Assembly: GCA_030527665.1 (NCBI GenBank)
Contig: JAUNAK010000012.1
Coordinates: 1-49,627, forward strand
Direction: 5' to 3'
Length of the DNA: 49,627 bases
Source of the DNA: Eubacteriales bacterium
GTDB lineage: Bacteria; Bacillota; Clostridia; Lachnospirales; Lachnospiraceae
Shown: piece after piece, positions 1 through 9,190 of the stretch
Numbering within the stretch: position 1 is the stretch's first letter
Layout of the letters: each line of letters begins with the position of its first letter
Translations under genes and position numbers: made by a program
The notes under the pieces: generated by a model
What the model saw: the letters and a program-made list of their open reading frames with translations, nothing else
Told to the model about the DNA's origin: nothing
The model's database searches: none

Positions 1-38
1 GGGTTTTCGGTGTATCCGGGGTTTTCGGTGTATTCGGA
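1..38 (-). repeat. 18-bp tandem repeat encoding TPKTPD units
   Basis: Two copies of an 18-bp unit, differing at one or two bases, lie at the window edge inside the LRR gene and encode Thr-Pro-Lys-Thr-Pro-Asp. The array continues out of the window. It probably encodes an extended Pro-rich spacer of variable length. Confidence 0.7.
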
Positions 39-3000
39 TCGTCGGAAGGCTCATCTGTTGTTTTCTGCTCAATTACCGTCTCAAACTCCCCGTCACCATC
101 GGTATCCCTGTATAAACCAATATTCTGCTCCTCGTCTGCACGAAGCATGACAGCCGTATCCTCTGCAGCCACTGCAAACGTTCCGATTTCCTCTATATCA
201 AAAGAGTCCTCTTCCATTTTGCCGGCGGTTACCTTTATGCCTTCAAGGTTATCCCCTTCAATAAGGAAACCTTCTGTATCCATCCACACCTTCAGTTCCT
301 TCATATCCGTTCCGGTAATCTGGATCGTAGATGCTTCAATCGGATTGTTATTAACCGTATATTCCAAACTAAAGTCACCCTTAATGCCGGTTAATGCAGC
401 ATCATTTTTGCTCACAGTAACGGTTTCATACTCCGGAGCCTGGATATCCACATAATTATTTCCGAGCATAACGGAAGCATCAATTTCTTTCAGATTCTCT
501 TCCGCTTCGAATCGAACACTTTCTGCATCTGCGATCTCGATTTCAAAAGGAGGTACTTCTTCGCCTTCACTCAGGCTAGCTGCCGTTACATATCCATAAG
601 CATTTTCATGCTTATCATTCATTATATCTAAAATCTTAAATACATTAAATTCACCTCCGCAAAGCCGAACACCTACCTTGTCCAGAATACCTTGTTGAAT
701 TGATGCATACGCAGTGTTAGGATCACCAAGAATGGAGCAGTTTTCCAACACATCTATGTTATTTGTAGCACACTTGAGAAACATAAATTTGAATCCTGGC
801 CTTTCGTCAAGATACGATGGAATCTCCCACTTACCTGTGTTCGGATTAAAATACAGATCATTTTCCTCATTATTTCTATCCAGGTGGTTGCTATCATACA
901 GGCGTGCGCGAACTGTATATTCATTCCCATGATATCTCCAATTTCCGTACTCGATATTTTTTACAACAACGGCATGTGATCCCTCTTTATCCCTACACGT
1001 ACCTGGATAGTTCTCCATCCTAACATGAAAAGATAATAAATATGGTGTACGCAATGTTGTGAGTTTATCCAATTGCCGGTGAATATTCAGTTTCCGAAAC
1101 TTTCGCTCCTCCTCTTTATATACCTTTGTATGTTGGTGCAATTGATAAAACGAAAGCGCCGATTTGCTTTTTGCATCACGATCTGCATAATACAATTGTG
1201 TTGAATTACTAATTTGCTCCGGAGTAAGCTTTCCTAAAGCTACCAACAAAGAAGTTAATGCCATACCACCGCAATATCCATCTGATCCTTTTGATATCCA
1301 TTTTTCAATTTTACGCTTCTCAAGATTATTATTTTTTAACTCTCCATTCTCAATCAATATCTCTTTATCTTTCTTCGATATAGGCATAGGTGTCTCAACG
1401 TAATTTTTGAAAGACCATTGATTGCGAATTACACGTGGACACAAATCTCCATCCGAACAATAAATCCAAGCATTATTTAACGGATTATTATAATCGTCAC
1501 TGTCCTCAATACTTATTTTCAGCCATTCCTCTTTTGTACCAAGAAAAACAATCTTCTGCAAATACTGACACTCTTCAAATGCGCCCACACTGATATGGGT
1601 AACGCTTGCAGGAATTGTAAGTTCATCCAATCCCCATACATTCGAAAACGTATATTTGTTAATAACCGGTATATTGTTAGACAACGAAACTTCCTTTAAA
1701 GTGGTACAATTTTTAAATGCTTCCTCTCCAAGTGACTGCACAGAATTCGGAATCTCAATGGTATTTAAACTAACACAGCCCTCCCAAGCAGAAGCGCCTA
1801 TTGTTTCCACTGTATTCGGCAGGATAATATTTTTCAGAGATTCACAATTATAAAATGCATTCTTTCCAATTCTTTTCAGAGAAGAAGGACTTCCTGCAAA
1901 TGTAACTGTCTCCAATTTACTGCAGCCAGCAAAAGCCCAATCCTCGATCTCAATAACACTTCCCGGAATTTCTGCCTTTGTTAAATTAACACAATCCATA
2001 AATGAACCGTTTCCAATCACTTCAACTGTATCCGGAAAAGAAATTATTCTCAAAGATTTACAATTCTCAAATGCACCACTCTCAATTTTTTTCAGCGAAG
2101 GATGACTTCCTGCAAATGTGACAGATTCCAATTTATCACAATTGCCAAATGCCACGACTCCAATCTCCGTAACACTTTCCGGAATCTCTATCTTTTTTAA
2201 ACTTTTGCATTCAAAAAAAGTATCCAATTCAATCGTCTGCAAATTACCGGGAAGTTTTATCGATTCCAATCCTGAACAATTCCAAAATGCCAAAATTCCA
2301 ATTTTCTTAATAGAATCCGGAAGTTCCAGTGATTGCAGTGCTGTACAAGAAAGAAAAGCACAATCTCCAATTTGTTGGATCCCGTCCTCCAATTCAACAT
2401 ACTTTAGTTGATTACAATAAATAAATGCCCGTTCACCGATTGTTTTTACGCTGCCTGGAATATGGATTCGCTCCAATGAAGTACACTTCATAAATGCATA
2501 CCCGTCAATTGATTGCAGATTTTCCGGTAATATGACCGTTTTTAAATTTGAACAATCATCAAACGTATTCTCACCTATTTTCTCCACTCCAGCCGGAATC
2601 GTAATAGTTTCCAATGCCTTACAGCCCACGAAAGTATGTGCATCAATCGTTTTCAGTGTAGAAGGCAATTCAACTTCCTTCAAATTCTCAGCCCAAGCAA
2701 TTCTACCTATTCTCGTTATGCCCGGACCGATAATCAGCTTTTCTACACTGTCTGTAACCACTCCAGCGCCATCAAATTCACCGGTTCCTTCTATCGTCAA
2801 AACTCCATCTTCCAACGTCCATGTACCGCCGACATTTCCTTCATTGTCATAGTACACACCCGTGTTTTCCCCTGTGTCCTCACCACTGTCAGGTTCGGTC
2901 TTCGAATCACCGCTATCGTTTTCTCCTGTATCCCCGGAATCTGTTCCGATACCTTCTGCATCGCCAGAAGCTCTGTCTGTCCCCTCTGCATCATCAGAAC

Positions 3001-3241
3001 CGTTTTCAACATCCTTTGAACCAGAAGAATCTTCTGTAGCTGTTTTCTCATCAGCCCCTTCCCCTGCGCCTTCATCCCACATGACTTCATCTTCCGAATC
3101 CTCCGTTTCAATCAGACCAAGATTCGTTTCCTCTTCATCTGCAATACGGATATTTACAGCATCTTCAGCAAACGTATTTACCGGTACTGCAGTTATCAGC
3201 ATCATCGAAGCCAGTATCAATGCAACTGCTTTTTTCTTCAT
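1..3241 (-). CDS. Secreted BspA-type leucine-rich-repeat protein with papain-like cysteine protease domain (3' end outside window)
   Basis: An open frame of 1080 codons runs from an ATG at 3239-3241, preceded by GAGGGGAT, to the left edge, so the C-terminus is missing. The N-terminus is a signal peptide (MKKK, hydrophobic stretch, cut near TFA-ED). Residues about 30-130 form an acidic Ser/Gly/Asp-rich linker. Residues about 185-560 are about 14 LRR_5 repeats of about 23 residues (pattern P.sv..Ig..aF.~C..L..i.i), as in BspA-like surface proteins. Then comes a region with a GYCGGMALTSLL motif (Cys657), SHAVVV (His756) and LYDSN (Asp783/Asn785), the expected order for a papain-like Cys-His-Asp/Asn peptidase. 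Near the edge are a DTDGDGEFE acidic loop and TPKTPD repeats, perhaps a wall-spanning tail. The gene looks more A/T-rich than its neighbours. LRR assignment is firm; protease activity is inferred from motifs. Confidence 0.85.
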   Translation of the reverse strand, partial: MKKKAVALILASMMLITAVPVNTFAEDAVNIRIADEEETNLGLIETEDSEDEVMWDEGAGEGADEKTATEDSSGSKDVENGSDDAEGTDRASGDAEGIGTDSGDTGENDSGDSKTEPDSGEDTGENTGVYYDNEGNVGGTWTLEDGVLTIEGTGEFDGAGVVTDSVEKLIIGPGITRIGRIAWAENLKEVELPSTLKTIDAHTFVGCKALETITIPAGVEKIGENTFDDCSNLKTVILPENLQSIDGYAFMKCTSLERIHIPGSVKTIGERAFIYCNQLKYVELEDGIQQIGDCAFLSCTALQSLELPDSIKKIGILAFWNCSGLESIKLPGNLQTIELDTFFECKSLKKIEIPESVTEIGVVAFGNCDKLESVTFAGSHPSLKKIESGAFENCKSLRIISFPDTVEVIGNGSFMDCVNLTKAEIPGSVIEIEDWAFAGCSKLETVTFAGSPSSLKRIGKNAFYNCESLKNIILPNTVETIGASAWEGCVSLNTIEIPNSVQSLGEEAFKNCTTLKEVSLSNNIPVINKYTFSNVWGLDELTIPASVTHISVGAFEECQYLQKIVFLGTKEEWLKISIEDSDDYNNPLNNAWIYCSDGDLCPRVIRNQWSFKNYVETPMPISKKDKEILIENGELKNNNLEKRKIEKWISKGSDGYCGGMALTSLLVALGKLTPEQISNSTQLYYADRDAKSKSALSFYQLHQHTKVYKEEERKFRKLNIHRQLDKLTTLRTPYLLSFHVRMENYPGTCRDKEGSHAVVVKNIEYGNWRYHGNEYTVRARLYDSNHLDRNNEENDLYFNPNTGKWEIPSYLDERPGFKFMFLKCATNNIDVLENCSILGDPNTAYASIQQGILDKVGVRLCGGEFNVFKILDIMNDKHENAYGYVTAASLSEGEEVPPFEIEIADAESVRFEAEENLKEIDASVMLGNNYVDIQAPEYETVTVSKNDAALTGIKGDFSLEYTVNNNPIEASTIQITGTDMKELKVWMDTEGFLIEGDNLEGIKVTAGKMEEDSFDIEEIGTFAVAAEDTAVMLRADEEQNIGLYRDTDGDGEFETVIEQKTTDEPSDDPNTPKTPDTPKT

Positions 3242-3302
3242 ATAAAGAATCCCCCTCTGCTACAATATTTAAAACTTCGTATCACTTACAGACAATAAAG
3301 AA

Positions 3303-3400
3303 TTGTAACTCTCCAGCTCAACTGAAGATTGAATTCCCCTAAGATTGGTCTGCTGTAACTCACCACCAGCAGAAGCAGGATTCTTCTTCGACGGAGATTA
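3303..3400. repeat. Two degenerate mini-hairpin repeats (family also at 25473-25577 and 26201-26243)
   Basis: Two diverged copies lie head to tail. Each starts with TTGTAACTC or TGTAACTCACCACC and continues into a GAAG...CTTC or GAA...TTC mini-hairpin. The second copy, from 3353, matches the copy at 26208 closely (ACTCACCACC, then GCAGAAG, then a purine-rich loop, then CTTC). They lie between the LRR gene start and the next gene's terminator, in 241 bp without any gene. Confidence 0.55.
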
Positions 3401-3410
3401 AAATTCCCAT

Positions 3411-3449
3411 AAAAAAAACAGGAAGCTCCGGGACTTCCGGAATTTCCTG
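3411..3449 (-). terminator. Rho-independent terminator of the 3483-3992 gene
   Basis: An imperfect inverted repeat at 3419-3449 (CAGGAA...TTCCTG with an inner CCGG/CCGG) is followed on the minus strand by eight T (3411-3418). It lies 34 bp past the stop codon at 3483. Confidence 0.75.
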
Positions 3450-3482
3450 CTGACAAAAGATTCTATAGACATCTTTTCTGTA

Positions 3483-3992
3483 TCAATTAAGAAAAACCTT
3501 GTTTGCCCCGCGGGTGCGCATGTCCTTCATAATTTTCTCATTGGGCATCAGAAGAAGCCGGGTCGGCTTGTCCTTGATGTTAGCAACGATCACAAATGCC
3601 TTCTTCATATCCTCCGCTGTACCTGTTGTGTAATCGATCGTCGGCAGCTTTCTGTAGCTGTCCAGATGCGAAGATCCTTCCGGTGCGGCAGCGATCACAT
3701 CGGCAAGTGCGATGGAACAGACATTCTTTCTGGTCTGTTTGGAATAGATCTTTGCAATATCCAGATCACCGTTTGCATAGGAATATTCATATTCCAGATT
3801 CAGACGACGGAATACAAACCAGTCTGCGGCAATCAGTGCAGCTCCGACCCACATCAGAAGCGAAACCGCAAACATGCCCATTCCCAGACAGAAGACCGTC
3901 AAAATAACCATGGACGTCTGCAGTGCATAACTGCCGGCATTCCGTTTTACCGGGACGATCACTTCCGTAAATGTATCACCCATAATTCCCAT
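3483..3992 (-). CDS. Small conserved membrane protein, probably DUF6106 family
   Basis: 169 residues of unknown function. The start is the ATG at 3992 because GGAGG lies 7 nt upstream; a longer open frame to 4148 has no such site and a non-conserved-looking extension. After MGIMGDTFTEV come two adjacent hydrophobic helices (about residues 20-60: ALQTSMVILTVFCLGMGMF, then AVSLLMWVGAALIAADWFVF). A soluble domain follows that ends in RLLLMPNEKIMKDMRTR. The pattern resembles the DUF6106 proteins common in Lachnospiraceae, which is recognition from memory. It is divergent from msmK and has its own terminator, so it is probably monocistronic. Confidence 0.7.
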   Translation of the reverse strand: MGIMGDTFTEVIVPVKRNAGSYALQTSMVILTVFCLGMGMFAVSLLMWVGAALIAADWFVFRRLNLEYEYSYANGDLDIAKIYSKQTRKNVCSIALADVIAAAPEGSSHLDSYRKLPTIDYTTGTAEDMKKAFVIVANIKDKPTRLLLMPNEKIMKDMRTRGANKVFLN

Positions 3993-4345
3993 TGTGTTAC
4001 CTCCAAACCACGATTCTTTATTAAATCCACATTTCAATGGAACATATCCGCCTGAGAATATAATCGCAGATCCTGCAAAAACGCTTCCGCAGCAGCCTTG
4101 TTTCCGTTTGGAATTTCTGAACCGCTTTCCCTTTTTTATTACTGTCAATCATATCATAAATTCCGTAAATTGGGAAATCTGCACCATTTGTCATTCCGCC
4201 GAAACTCTCTTCGTATTCTTGTCTGAATTGACATATCCAATCCCCGGTGAATTGGTTATACTGTGCTTAACAAGTGAACCACAGAGGTTCCGCAAACGAA
4301 TCGCCTCGAACGAAGGCCAATTATTTTCCAAGGAGGAATTTTCAA
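3993..4345. other. 353-bp divergent intergenic region upstream of msmK
   Basis: It must hold promoters for the minus-strand membrane protein gene and for plus-strand msmK. A TATACT at 4257-4262 could be the msmK -10. The nearby TTGACA (4228-4233) sits 23 nt away, too far for a standard pairing. No other gene or clear structure is visible. Confidence 0.4.
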
Positions 4346-5446
4346 ATGTCCAGTTTATCACTCAGACACATTGTTAAGAAATATCCGAACGGTTTTGAAG
4401 CAGTTAAAGACTTCAACCTTGAGATCGCAGACAAAGAGTTTATCATTTTCGTAGGTCCGTCCGGCTGTGGTAAATCCACTACCCTTCGTATGATTGCAGG
4501 CTTGGAGGAGATCTCCGGCGGTGAGCTGTACATCGGCGACAAACTGATGAACGATGTAGACCCGAAAGACAGAGATATCGCAATGGTATTCCAGAACTAC
4601 GCTCTGTATCCGCATATGACCGTTTATGACAACATGGCATTCGGTCTGAAGCTTCGTAAAGTTCCGAAACCGGAAATCGACAAAATGGTAAAAGAGGCTG
4701 CTAAGATCCTTGACCTGGAGCACCTGCTTGATCGTAAACCGAAAGCTCTTTCCGGTGGACAGAGACAGCGAGTTGCCATGGGACGTGCAATCGTACGTAA
4801 CCCGCGTGTATTCCTGATGGATGAGCCGCTTTCCAACCTGGATGCTAAACTTCGTGTTCAGATGCGTACTGAGATCGCTAAGCTGCACACCAATCTGGGT
4901 GCAACCATTATCTATGTAACTCATGACCAGACCGAGGCTATGACACTGGGTACCAGAATCGTAGTTATGAAGGATGGTGTTGTTCAGCAGGTAGATACAC
5001 CGCAGAACCTGTACCAGAAACCGGGCAACCTGTTCGTAGCAGGCTTCATCGGTTCTCCGCAGATGAACTTCTTCGATGCTGAAGTTGTTGAGGCTAACGG
5101 AGCAGTTTCCCTCGTAGCAGGCGATCAGAAATTCGTTCTGCCGGCAGACAAAGCAAAAGCTCTGAAAGACGGCGGCTATGTTGGCAAGACTGTAACAGCA
5201 GGTATCCGTCCGGAGCATCTGTCTGATGTTAAAGCAGCTACACCGGCAAGCTTCGATGCAACAATCAACGTATATGAGCTTCTTGGTGCAGAAGTATTCC
5301 TGTACTTCGATTTCAACGGTACACCGATGACAGCACGTGTTAACCCGACAACAACTGCAAGACCGGGCGACACTGTTAAATTCGCAATTGATACCGATAT
5401 GCTTCATATCTTCGACAAAGAGACAGAGAAAGCAATCTGCCACTAA
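4346..5446 (+). CDS. msmK: Sugar ABC transporter ATP-binding protein, MsmK/UgpC type
   Basis: 366 residues. The ATG at 4346 follows AAGGAGG with good spacing. This is the cytoplasmic ATPase of carbohydrate importers (CUT1 family). Visible motifs are Walker A GPSGCGKST (37-45), Q-loop Gln83, signature LSGGQ (135-139), Walker B VFLMDEP (155-161), the switch His193, and a C-terminal regulatory TOBE/OB region from about 240 to the end. Length fits MsmK (about 370). No permease or binding-protein gene is adjacent, so it is probably the shared ATPase that powers several sugar ABC importers encoded elsewhere, as known for MsmK in streptococci. Strongly biased codons and a strong terminator suggest high expression. 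Confidence 0.95.
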   Translation: MSSLSLRHIVKKYPNGFEAVKDFNLEIADKEFIIFVGPSGCGKSTTLRMIAGLEEISGGELYIGDKLMNDVDPKDRDIAMVFQNYALYPHMTVYDNMAFGLKLRKVPKPEIDKMVKEAAKILDLEHLLDRKPKALSGGQRQRVAMGRAIVRNPRVFLMDEPLSNLDAKLRVQMRTEIAKLHTNLGATIIYVTHDQTEAMTLGTRIVVMKDGVVQQVDTPQNLYQKPGNLFVAGFIGSPQMNFFDAEVVEANGAVSLVAGDQKFVLPADKAKALKDGGYVGKTVTAGIRPEHLSDVKAATPASFDATINVYELLGAEVFLYFDFNGTPMTARVNPTTTARPGDTVKFAIDTDMLHIFDKETEKAICH

Positions 5447-5460
5447 TCGAACCAGACGAT

Positions 5461-5494
5461 CAAAAGGCTTTGGAGTTTTCCAAAGCCTTTTTTA
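5461..5494 (+). terminator. Terminator of msmK
   Basis: AAAGGCTTTGGA, a 5-nt loop, then TCCAAAGCCTTT and a T-run form a near-perfect 12-bp stem 15 bp after the stop codon. Confidence 0.9.
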
Positions 5495-5802
5495 TGTTTG
5501 TCTGTCCGGATTCGTTTACGCGAGTAATGAGCCAAGCGGGAAAGCTTGCTTTCACATTTGGCGAATACCGCGATAACGAGTGAAACGGCTTGCCCGCCGA
5601 GCTCGTTTATGCAAGTAACTAAGAGAAACACGCTTTGCGAGTTTCTCAAGTTGTCGCGGTGCTCCTCGAATGCTCGTGCCGGCACGACATTCTCATCGCG
5701 ACTCGCGCAAATGACCCAGGCGTGAAAACTTGCGCAAATGCACCTATCCGCGTAGAATAAAAAATATGCAATTTTTGTTATACATGTAAGGAGGACCCGT
5801 TT
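5495..5802. other. Palindrome-rich intergenic region between msmK and the PucR gene
   Basis: No gene is visible. It contains a hairpin GAGAAAC/GTTTCTC (5623-5629 with 5641-5647), a perfect 14-bp palindrome TCGTGCCGGCACGA (5674-5687) and many CGCGA/TCGCG words, followed by an A/T-rich stretch that likely carries the promoter of the gene at 5803. Confidence 0.5.
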
Positions 5803-6894
5803 ATGCTTTCCGGAACTCTGCTTGCCAAGGCACTACAGGAACTGGTACATATCACAGATGCGGAGCTGCTGCTGACCGCACACACCGGCGAAGTCATCGC
5901 TGATTTTTCGGCAGATCTGGCGCAGTATCTGCCGAATACGCAGGAGTTTATGCAGTCTTCCGCGGACAATATGATCATCGACTCTGTATTTTTCAATAAG
6001 GTATTCGATGAGGATCGTCCCCGGTATGCACTCCTTACCAGAGGTCTCCATGCGGAAGCCATTTCCCGGATCGCCGTCAGTGAACTGCAGAACATGCTTG
6101 CTGTTTCCCACGAAAAAAGCGACCGCAATCAGTTCATCCAGGATGTTCTGCTTGGCAATCTGCAGCCTTCCGATATTCAGCTTTCTGCCCGCCGGATGAA
6201 GATCCGCGAGGAGGCTGAACGGGTGGTATTCCTGACCGAAACCGACATCCATACGACCGATGTTGCTTTTCGGACGCTGAAAGCCCTCTATTCCACAGCC
6301 GGAAGCGGCACATTTCTGTCTGTTGTCGATCCCGCACATATCGCCATTACCGTCGAGATCGATGCCCGTTCCTCTGTCGGCTTTATAGAAAAAACAGCCC
6401 GTACCCTGGCTGACATGCTGAATATGGAGGCCATGATCGCCGTTCGCATCGCCTACGGTACGCCGAAATCCAGCCTGCTGCAGCTGTCCCAATCCTATAA
6501 GGAAGCCCAGCTTGCCATGCAGGTCGGTACGATCTTCACACCGGACAAATACATCTTCTCCTATGGCAGTCTGGGCATCGGCCGCCTGATCTATCAGCTG
6601 CCGCCCTCTCTCTGTGAGCTGTTCATGAAAGAGACCTTTGATCACGATGTATTTGACGAACTGGACGAAGAGACCATGCAGCTCATCCGCCAGTTCTTCT
6701 CGAACAATCTGAACATTTCCGAGACGGCCCGCCAGCTGTATCTGCACCGCAATACCCTGGTCTACCGCATGGAAAAACTGGAGAAGACCTGTGGACTGGA
6801 TATTCGCAAATTCGATGATGCCATGACCTTCCGCATCGCCATGATGGTCCATGATTATCTGCAGCATATCGAGCATACTGAAAAGCATCTGTAA
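5803..6894 (+). CDS. PucR/CdaR-family transcriptional regulator
   Basis: 363 residues; ATG at 5803 after AAGGAGG. The C-terminus (about 300-355) is a PucR-type helix-turn-helix: LNISETARQLYLHRN, then TLVYRMEKLEK and FRIAMMVHDYL, the arrangement of HTH_30 in CdaR and PucR. The N-terminal 290 residues would hold the sensor and GGDEF-like middle region of this family; no ligand can be read from the sequence. Members activate purine, sugar-acid or amino-acid catabolic genes. It follows msmK on the same strand but is separated by a terminator and 350 bp, so it has its own promoter. Its target is unknown. Confidence 0.85.
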   Translation: MLSGTLLAKALQELVHITDAELLLTAHTGEVIADFSADLAQYLPNTQEFMQSSADNMIIDSVFFNKVFDEDRPRYALLTRGLHAEAISRIAVSELQNMLAVSHEKSDRNQFIQDVLLGNLQPSDIQLSARRMKIREEAERVVFLTETDIHTTDVAFRTLKALYSTAGSGTFLSVVDPAHIAITVEIDARSSVGFIEKTARTLADMLNMEAMIAVRIAYGTPKSSLLQLSQSYKEAQLAMQVGTIFTPDKYIFSYGSLGIGRLIYQLPPSLCELFMKETFDHDVFDELDEETMQLIRQFFSNNLNISETARQLYLHRNTLVYRMEKLEKTCGLDIRKFDDAMTFRIAMMVHDYLQHIEHTEKHL

Positions 6895-6906
6895 TTAACA
6901 TCAAAA

Positions 6907-6950
6907 ACCGCCGGGCAGGACACACATCTTACCCGGCGATTTTATTTTTT
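6907..6950. terminator. Bidirectional terminator between the PucR gene and the V-ATPase operon
   Basis: CCGCCGGG (6908-6915) pairs with CCCGGCG (6932-6938), with T-rich tails on both strands (TTTTATTTTTT on plus, GGTTTTTGATG on minus). It ends the PucR transcript and may also stop the converging ntp operon. Confidence 0.8.
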
Positions 6951-6960
6951 GTATATTTCA

Positions 6961-7028
6961 CCTGCTCCCATTGTACAAATCCCCTAAGCGAGAGCGTGCC
7001 TGCGATGGTATTGTGCAATGGGAGCAGA
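6961..7028. repeat. Long inverted repeat with conserved core (second copy of the core at 36553)
   Basis: CTGCTCCCATTG-ACAA at 6962-6978 pairs with TTGT-CAATGGGAGCAG at 7011-7027, a 17-bp stem with one mismatch and a loop of about 32 nt. The minus-strand sequence of 6985-7016 matches 36553-36584 in 30 of 32 positions. No coding sequence. Confidence 0.7.
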
Positions 7029-7053
7029 GAAGCCACAAAATAAATCTTTATCT

Positions 7054-7710
7054 CTATTTTTCACTGTAGTGATGCGCATCCTCAAGAACCATATCCTTCA
7101 CCTTCATCAGTCGGATCTGGGTACTTCTCTCGTTCTCATCCAGCTTCATCTTGATATATTTGATATTTGCCTGTGCCTCAGGGATCACCACATGCTCCAG
7201 CGCATTTACACGGCGGCGGGTCTTTTCGATCTCCGCTGCCATCAGCTGGCATGCCTTCTCCTTTTCCGCAAGCTCCAGCATATCCGGAAGGATATCGGCA
7301 AGTGATTTTACCGCATCATCCAGATCGCAGGAGGTGTAGGCAAAACCATAGGAATATATATCATTGCTGTCTGATGTGCGAGTCTTGTAGGTAAACTGAG
7401 GAATATCCACACTCATGACATTCTTTTTGTTCGACTCCAGGTATACTTCCTGTTTCGGAACCATCAGAGCCGTATGCAGGATCTGTTCGGACATGCCGGC
7501 TTTCGCAATGACGAAGTTGGTATTGGCCGCAGCGATACCTGCTTCCACTTTTTTGCGAAGCTCCATGTTCTCACGAACCATGATCATGAACTGGCGCATC
7601 AACTCATCCCTTTTATCCTTCAGGAGCTTATGTCCGCGGCTGGCGGTCTGCAGCTTTTTCTTCTGCTTGGTCAGCTCCATTCGGGTTGGGGTTATCTGTG
7701 TAGATGCCAT
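7054..7710 (-). CDS. ntpD: V-type ATPase subunit D (central rotor)
   Basis: 218 residues, normal for the family. Subunit D forms the central shaft in the A3B3 head and couples ATP hydrolysis to ring rotation. It starts MASTQITPTRMELTKQKKKL, the characteristic N-terminal helix, followed by a long coiled coil and a second helical arm near the C-terminus (EQANIKYIKMKLDENER region). ATG at 7710 with AAAGGAA 8 nt upstream. It is the last gene of the operon, about 100 bp after ntpB. No ntpH or ntpJ follows, unlike Enterococcus hirae. Confidence 0.95.
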   Translation of the reverse strand: MASTQITPTRMELTKQKKKLQTASRGHKLLKDKRDELMRQFMIMVRENMELRKKVEAGIAAANTNFVIAKAGMSEQILHTALMVPKQEVYLESNKKNVMSVDIPQFTYKTRTSDSNDIYSYGFAYTSCDLDDAVKSLADILPDMLELAEKEKACQLMAAEIEKTRRRVNALEHVVIPEAQANIKYIKMKLDENERSTQIRLMKVKDMVLEDAHHYSEK

Positions 7711-7814
7711 ATAGCCATTCCTTTCTCTCTAAAGCCGTATGCCTGCTTTGCGGGCATCAGCCGAAAAAACTGTCCCGGGGTCATGCTGAATGCATGACCG
7801 CCGTTCCGATTTTT

Positions 7815-9188
7815 TTAAAATTTACCGTAGTACTCATCCAGGAACTTGTCATTGATACGCTTCAGCTCGGTTCTCGGCAGCATCGACAGAAGCTTCCAGC
7901 CGATGTTCAGCGTCTCTTCGATGTCTCGATCGGTATGGAATCCCTGCGATACATATTCCTGTTCAAAAGCATCTGCGAATTTGGCATAGATCAGGTCCAT
8001 ATCGGACAGAGCGGCTTCACCAAGAATGACCATCAGCTCTTTTGCCTCTTTGCCTCGTGCATAGGCGGAGAAGAGCTGGTTCATGGTATTGGCATGATCG
8101 GCACGTGTTTTGCCTTCACCGATACCCTTATCTTTCAGTCGGGACAGGGACGGCAGTACATCGATCGGCGGCTTAATGCCTCGTCTGTGCAGATCTCGAC
8201 TCAGAATAACCTGTCCCTCGGTAATATATCCGGTAAGGTCAGGGATCGGATGCGTTTTATCATCCTCCGGCATGGTAAGGATCGGGATCATTGTGATGGA
8301 TCCGTCTTTTCCTCTCTGACGGCCGGCACGCTCATACAGTGTTGCAAGGTCTGTATACAGGTATCCCGGATATCCACGGCGTCCGGGAACCTCTTTTTTG
8401 GCTGCGGATACCTCACGAAGGGCATCTGCGTAGTTTGTAATATCTGTCAGAATAACCAGGACATGCATGCCCTTCTCAAATGCCAGATACTCCGCTGCAG
8501 TCAGAGCCATACGCGGTGTGGCGATTCGCTCTACAGCCGGGTCGTTTGCCAGGTTTACGAACAGGACTGTTCGGTCGATCGCACCGGTCTCCTTGAAGGA
8601 GTTGATAAAGAAGTTGGACTCCTCGAAGGTAATACCCATCGCTGCAAAAACAACGGCAAACTGCTCATCGGTTCCTCGAACCTTTGCCTGTCTGGCGATC
8701 TGTGCAGCCAGTTCGGCATGCGGCAGACCGGAACAGGAGAAGATCGGCAGTTTCTGTCCACGTACCAGTGTATTCAGACCATCAATGGCAGATACACCTG
8801 TCTGAATAAACTCATTCGGGTATTCACGTGCAGCCGGGTTCATCGCCAGACCGTTGATATCTCTTCTCTCATCCGGAATGATCTCCGGACCGTCATCGAT
8901 CGGATGTCCCATGCCATCAAATACACGGCCGAGCATATCTGCCGATACGCCAAGCTCCAGTGCATGTCCGAGGAAACGTACACGGCTGTTGGAAAGGTTG
9001 ATACCCTGAGAAGCCTCATACAGCTGTACCAGCGCATCGGAACCGTTGATCTCCAGTACTTTACAGCGACGGATCTCACCATTGGCAAGTTCGATCTCAC
9101 CCATTTCATCGAAGGTTACTCCTTCAACGCCCTTTACAAGCATCAAAGGACCGGCGACCTCCTGTATCGTTCTATATTCCTTTGGCAT
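7815..9188 (-). CDS. ntpB: V-type ATPase subunit B
   Basis: 457 residues, full length. B is the non-catalytic nucleotide-site subunit of the A3B3 head. It starts [20 protein letters not shown] and contains [17 protein letters not shown], the conserved [15 protein letters not shown] stretch, and [18 protein letters not shown] in place of a canonical P-loop, as expected for B. AGGAGG lies inside the end of ntpA and only 2 nt separate the ntpA stop from this ATG, so the two catalytic-head subunits are probably translationally coupled. Confidence 0.97.
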   Translation of the reverse strand: MPKEYRTIQEVAGPLMLVKGVEGVTFDEMGEIELANGEIRRCKVLEINGSDALVQLYEASQGINLSNSRVRFLGHALELGVSADMLGRVFDGMGHPIDDGPEIIPDERRDINGLAMNPAAREYPNEFIQTGVSAIDGLNTLVRGQKLPIFSCSGLPHAELAAQIARQAKVRGTDEQFAVVFAAMGITFEESNFFINSFKETGAIDRTVLFVNLANDPAVERIATPRMALTAAEYLAFEKGMHVLVILTDITNYADALREVSAAKKEVPGRRGYPGYLYTDLATLYERAGRQRGKDGSITMIPILTMPEDDKTHPIPDLTGYITEGQVILSRDLHRRGIKPPIDVLPSLSRLKDKGIGEGKTRADHANTMNQLFSAYARGKEAKELMVILGEAALSDMDLIYAKFADAFEQEYVSQGFHTDRDIEETLNIGWKLLSMLPRTELKRINDKFLDEYYGKF

Positions 9189-9190
9189 AA

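Noticed and set aside
147-3245. Several plus-strand open frames in the first 3.2 kb
   Set aside because: They are antisense shadows of the LRR gene, whose minus-strand frame is continuous from 3241 to the edge with a signal peptide and repeats.
4228-4262. TTGACA-TATACT as the msmK promoter
   Set aside because: The spacing is 23 nt, too long for a standard SigA promoter; only the TATACT was kept as a possible -10.
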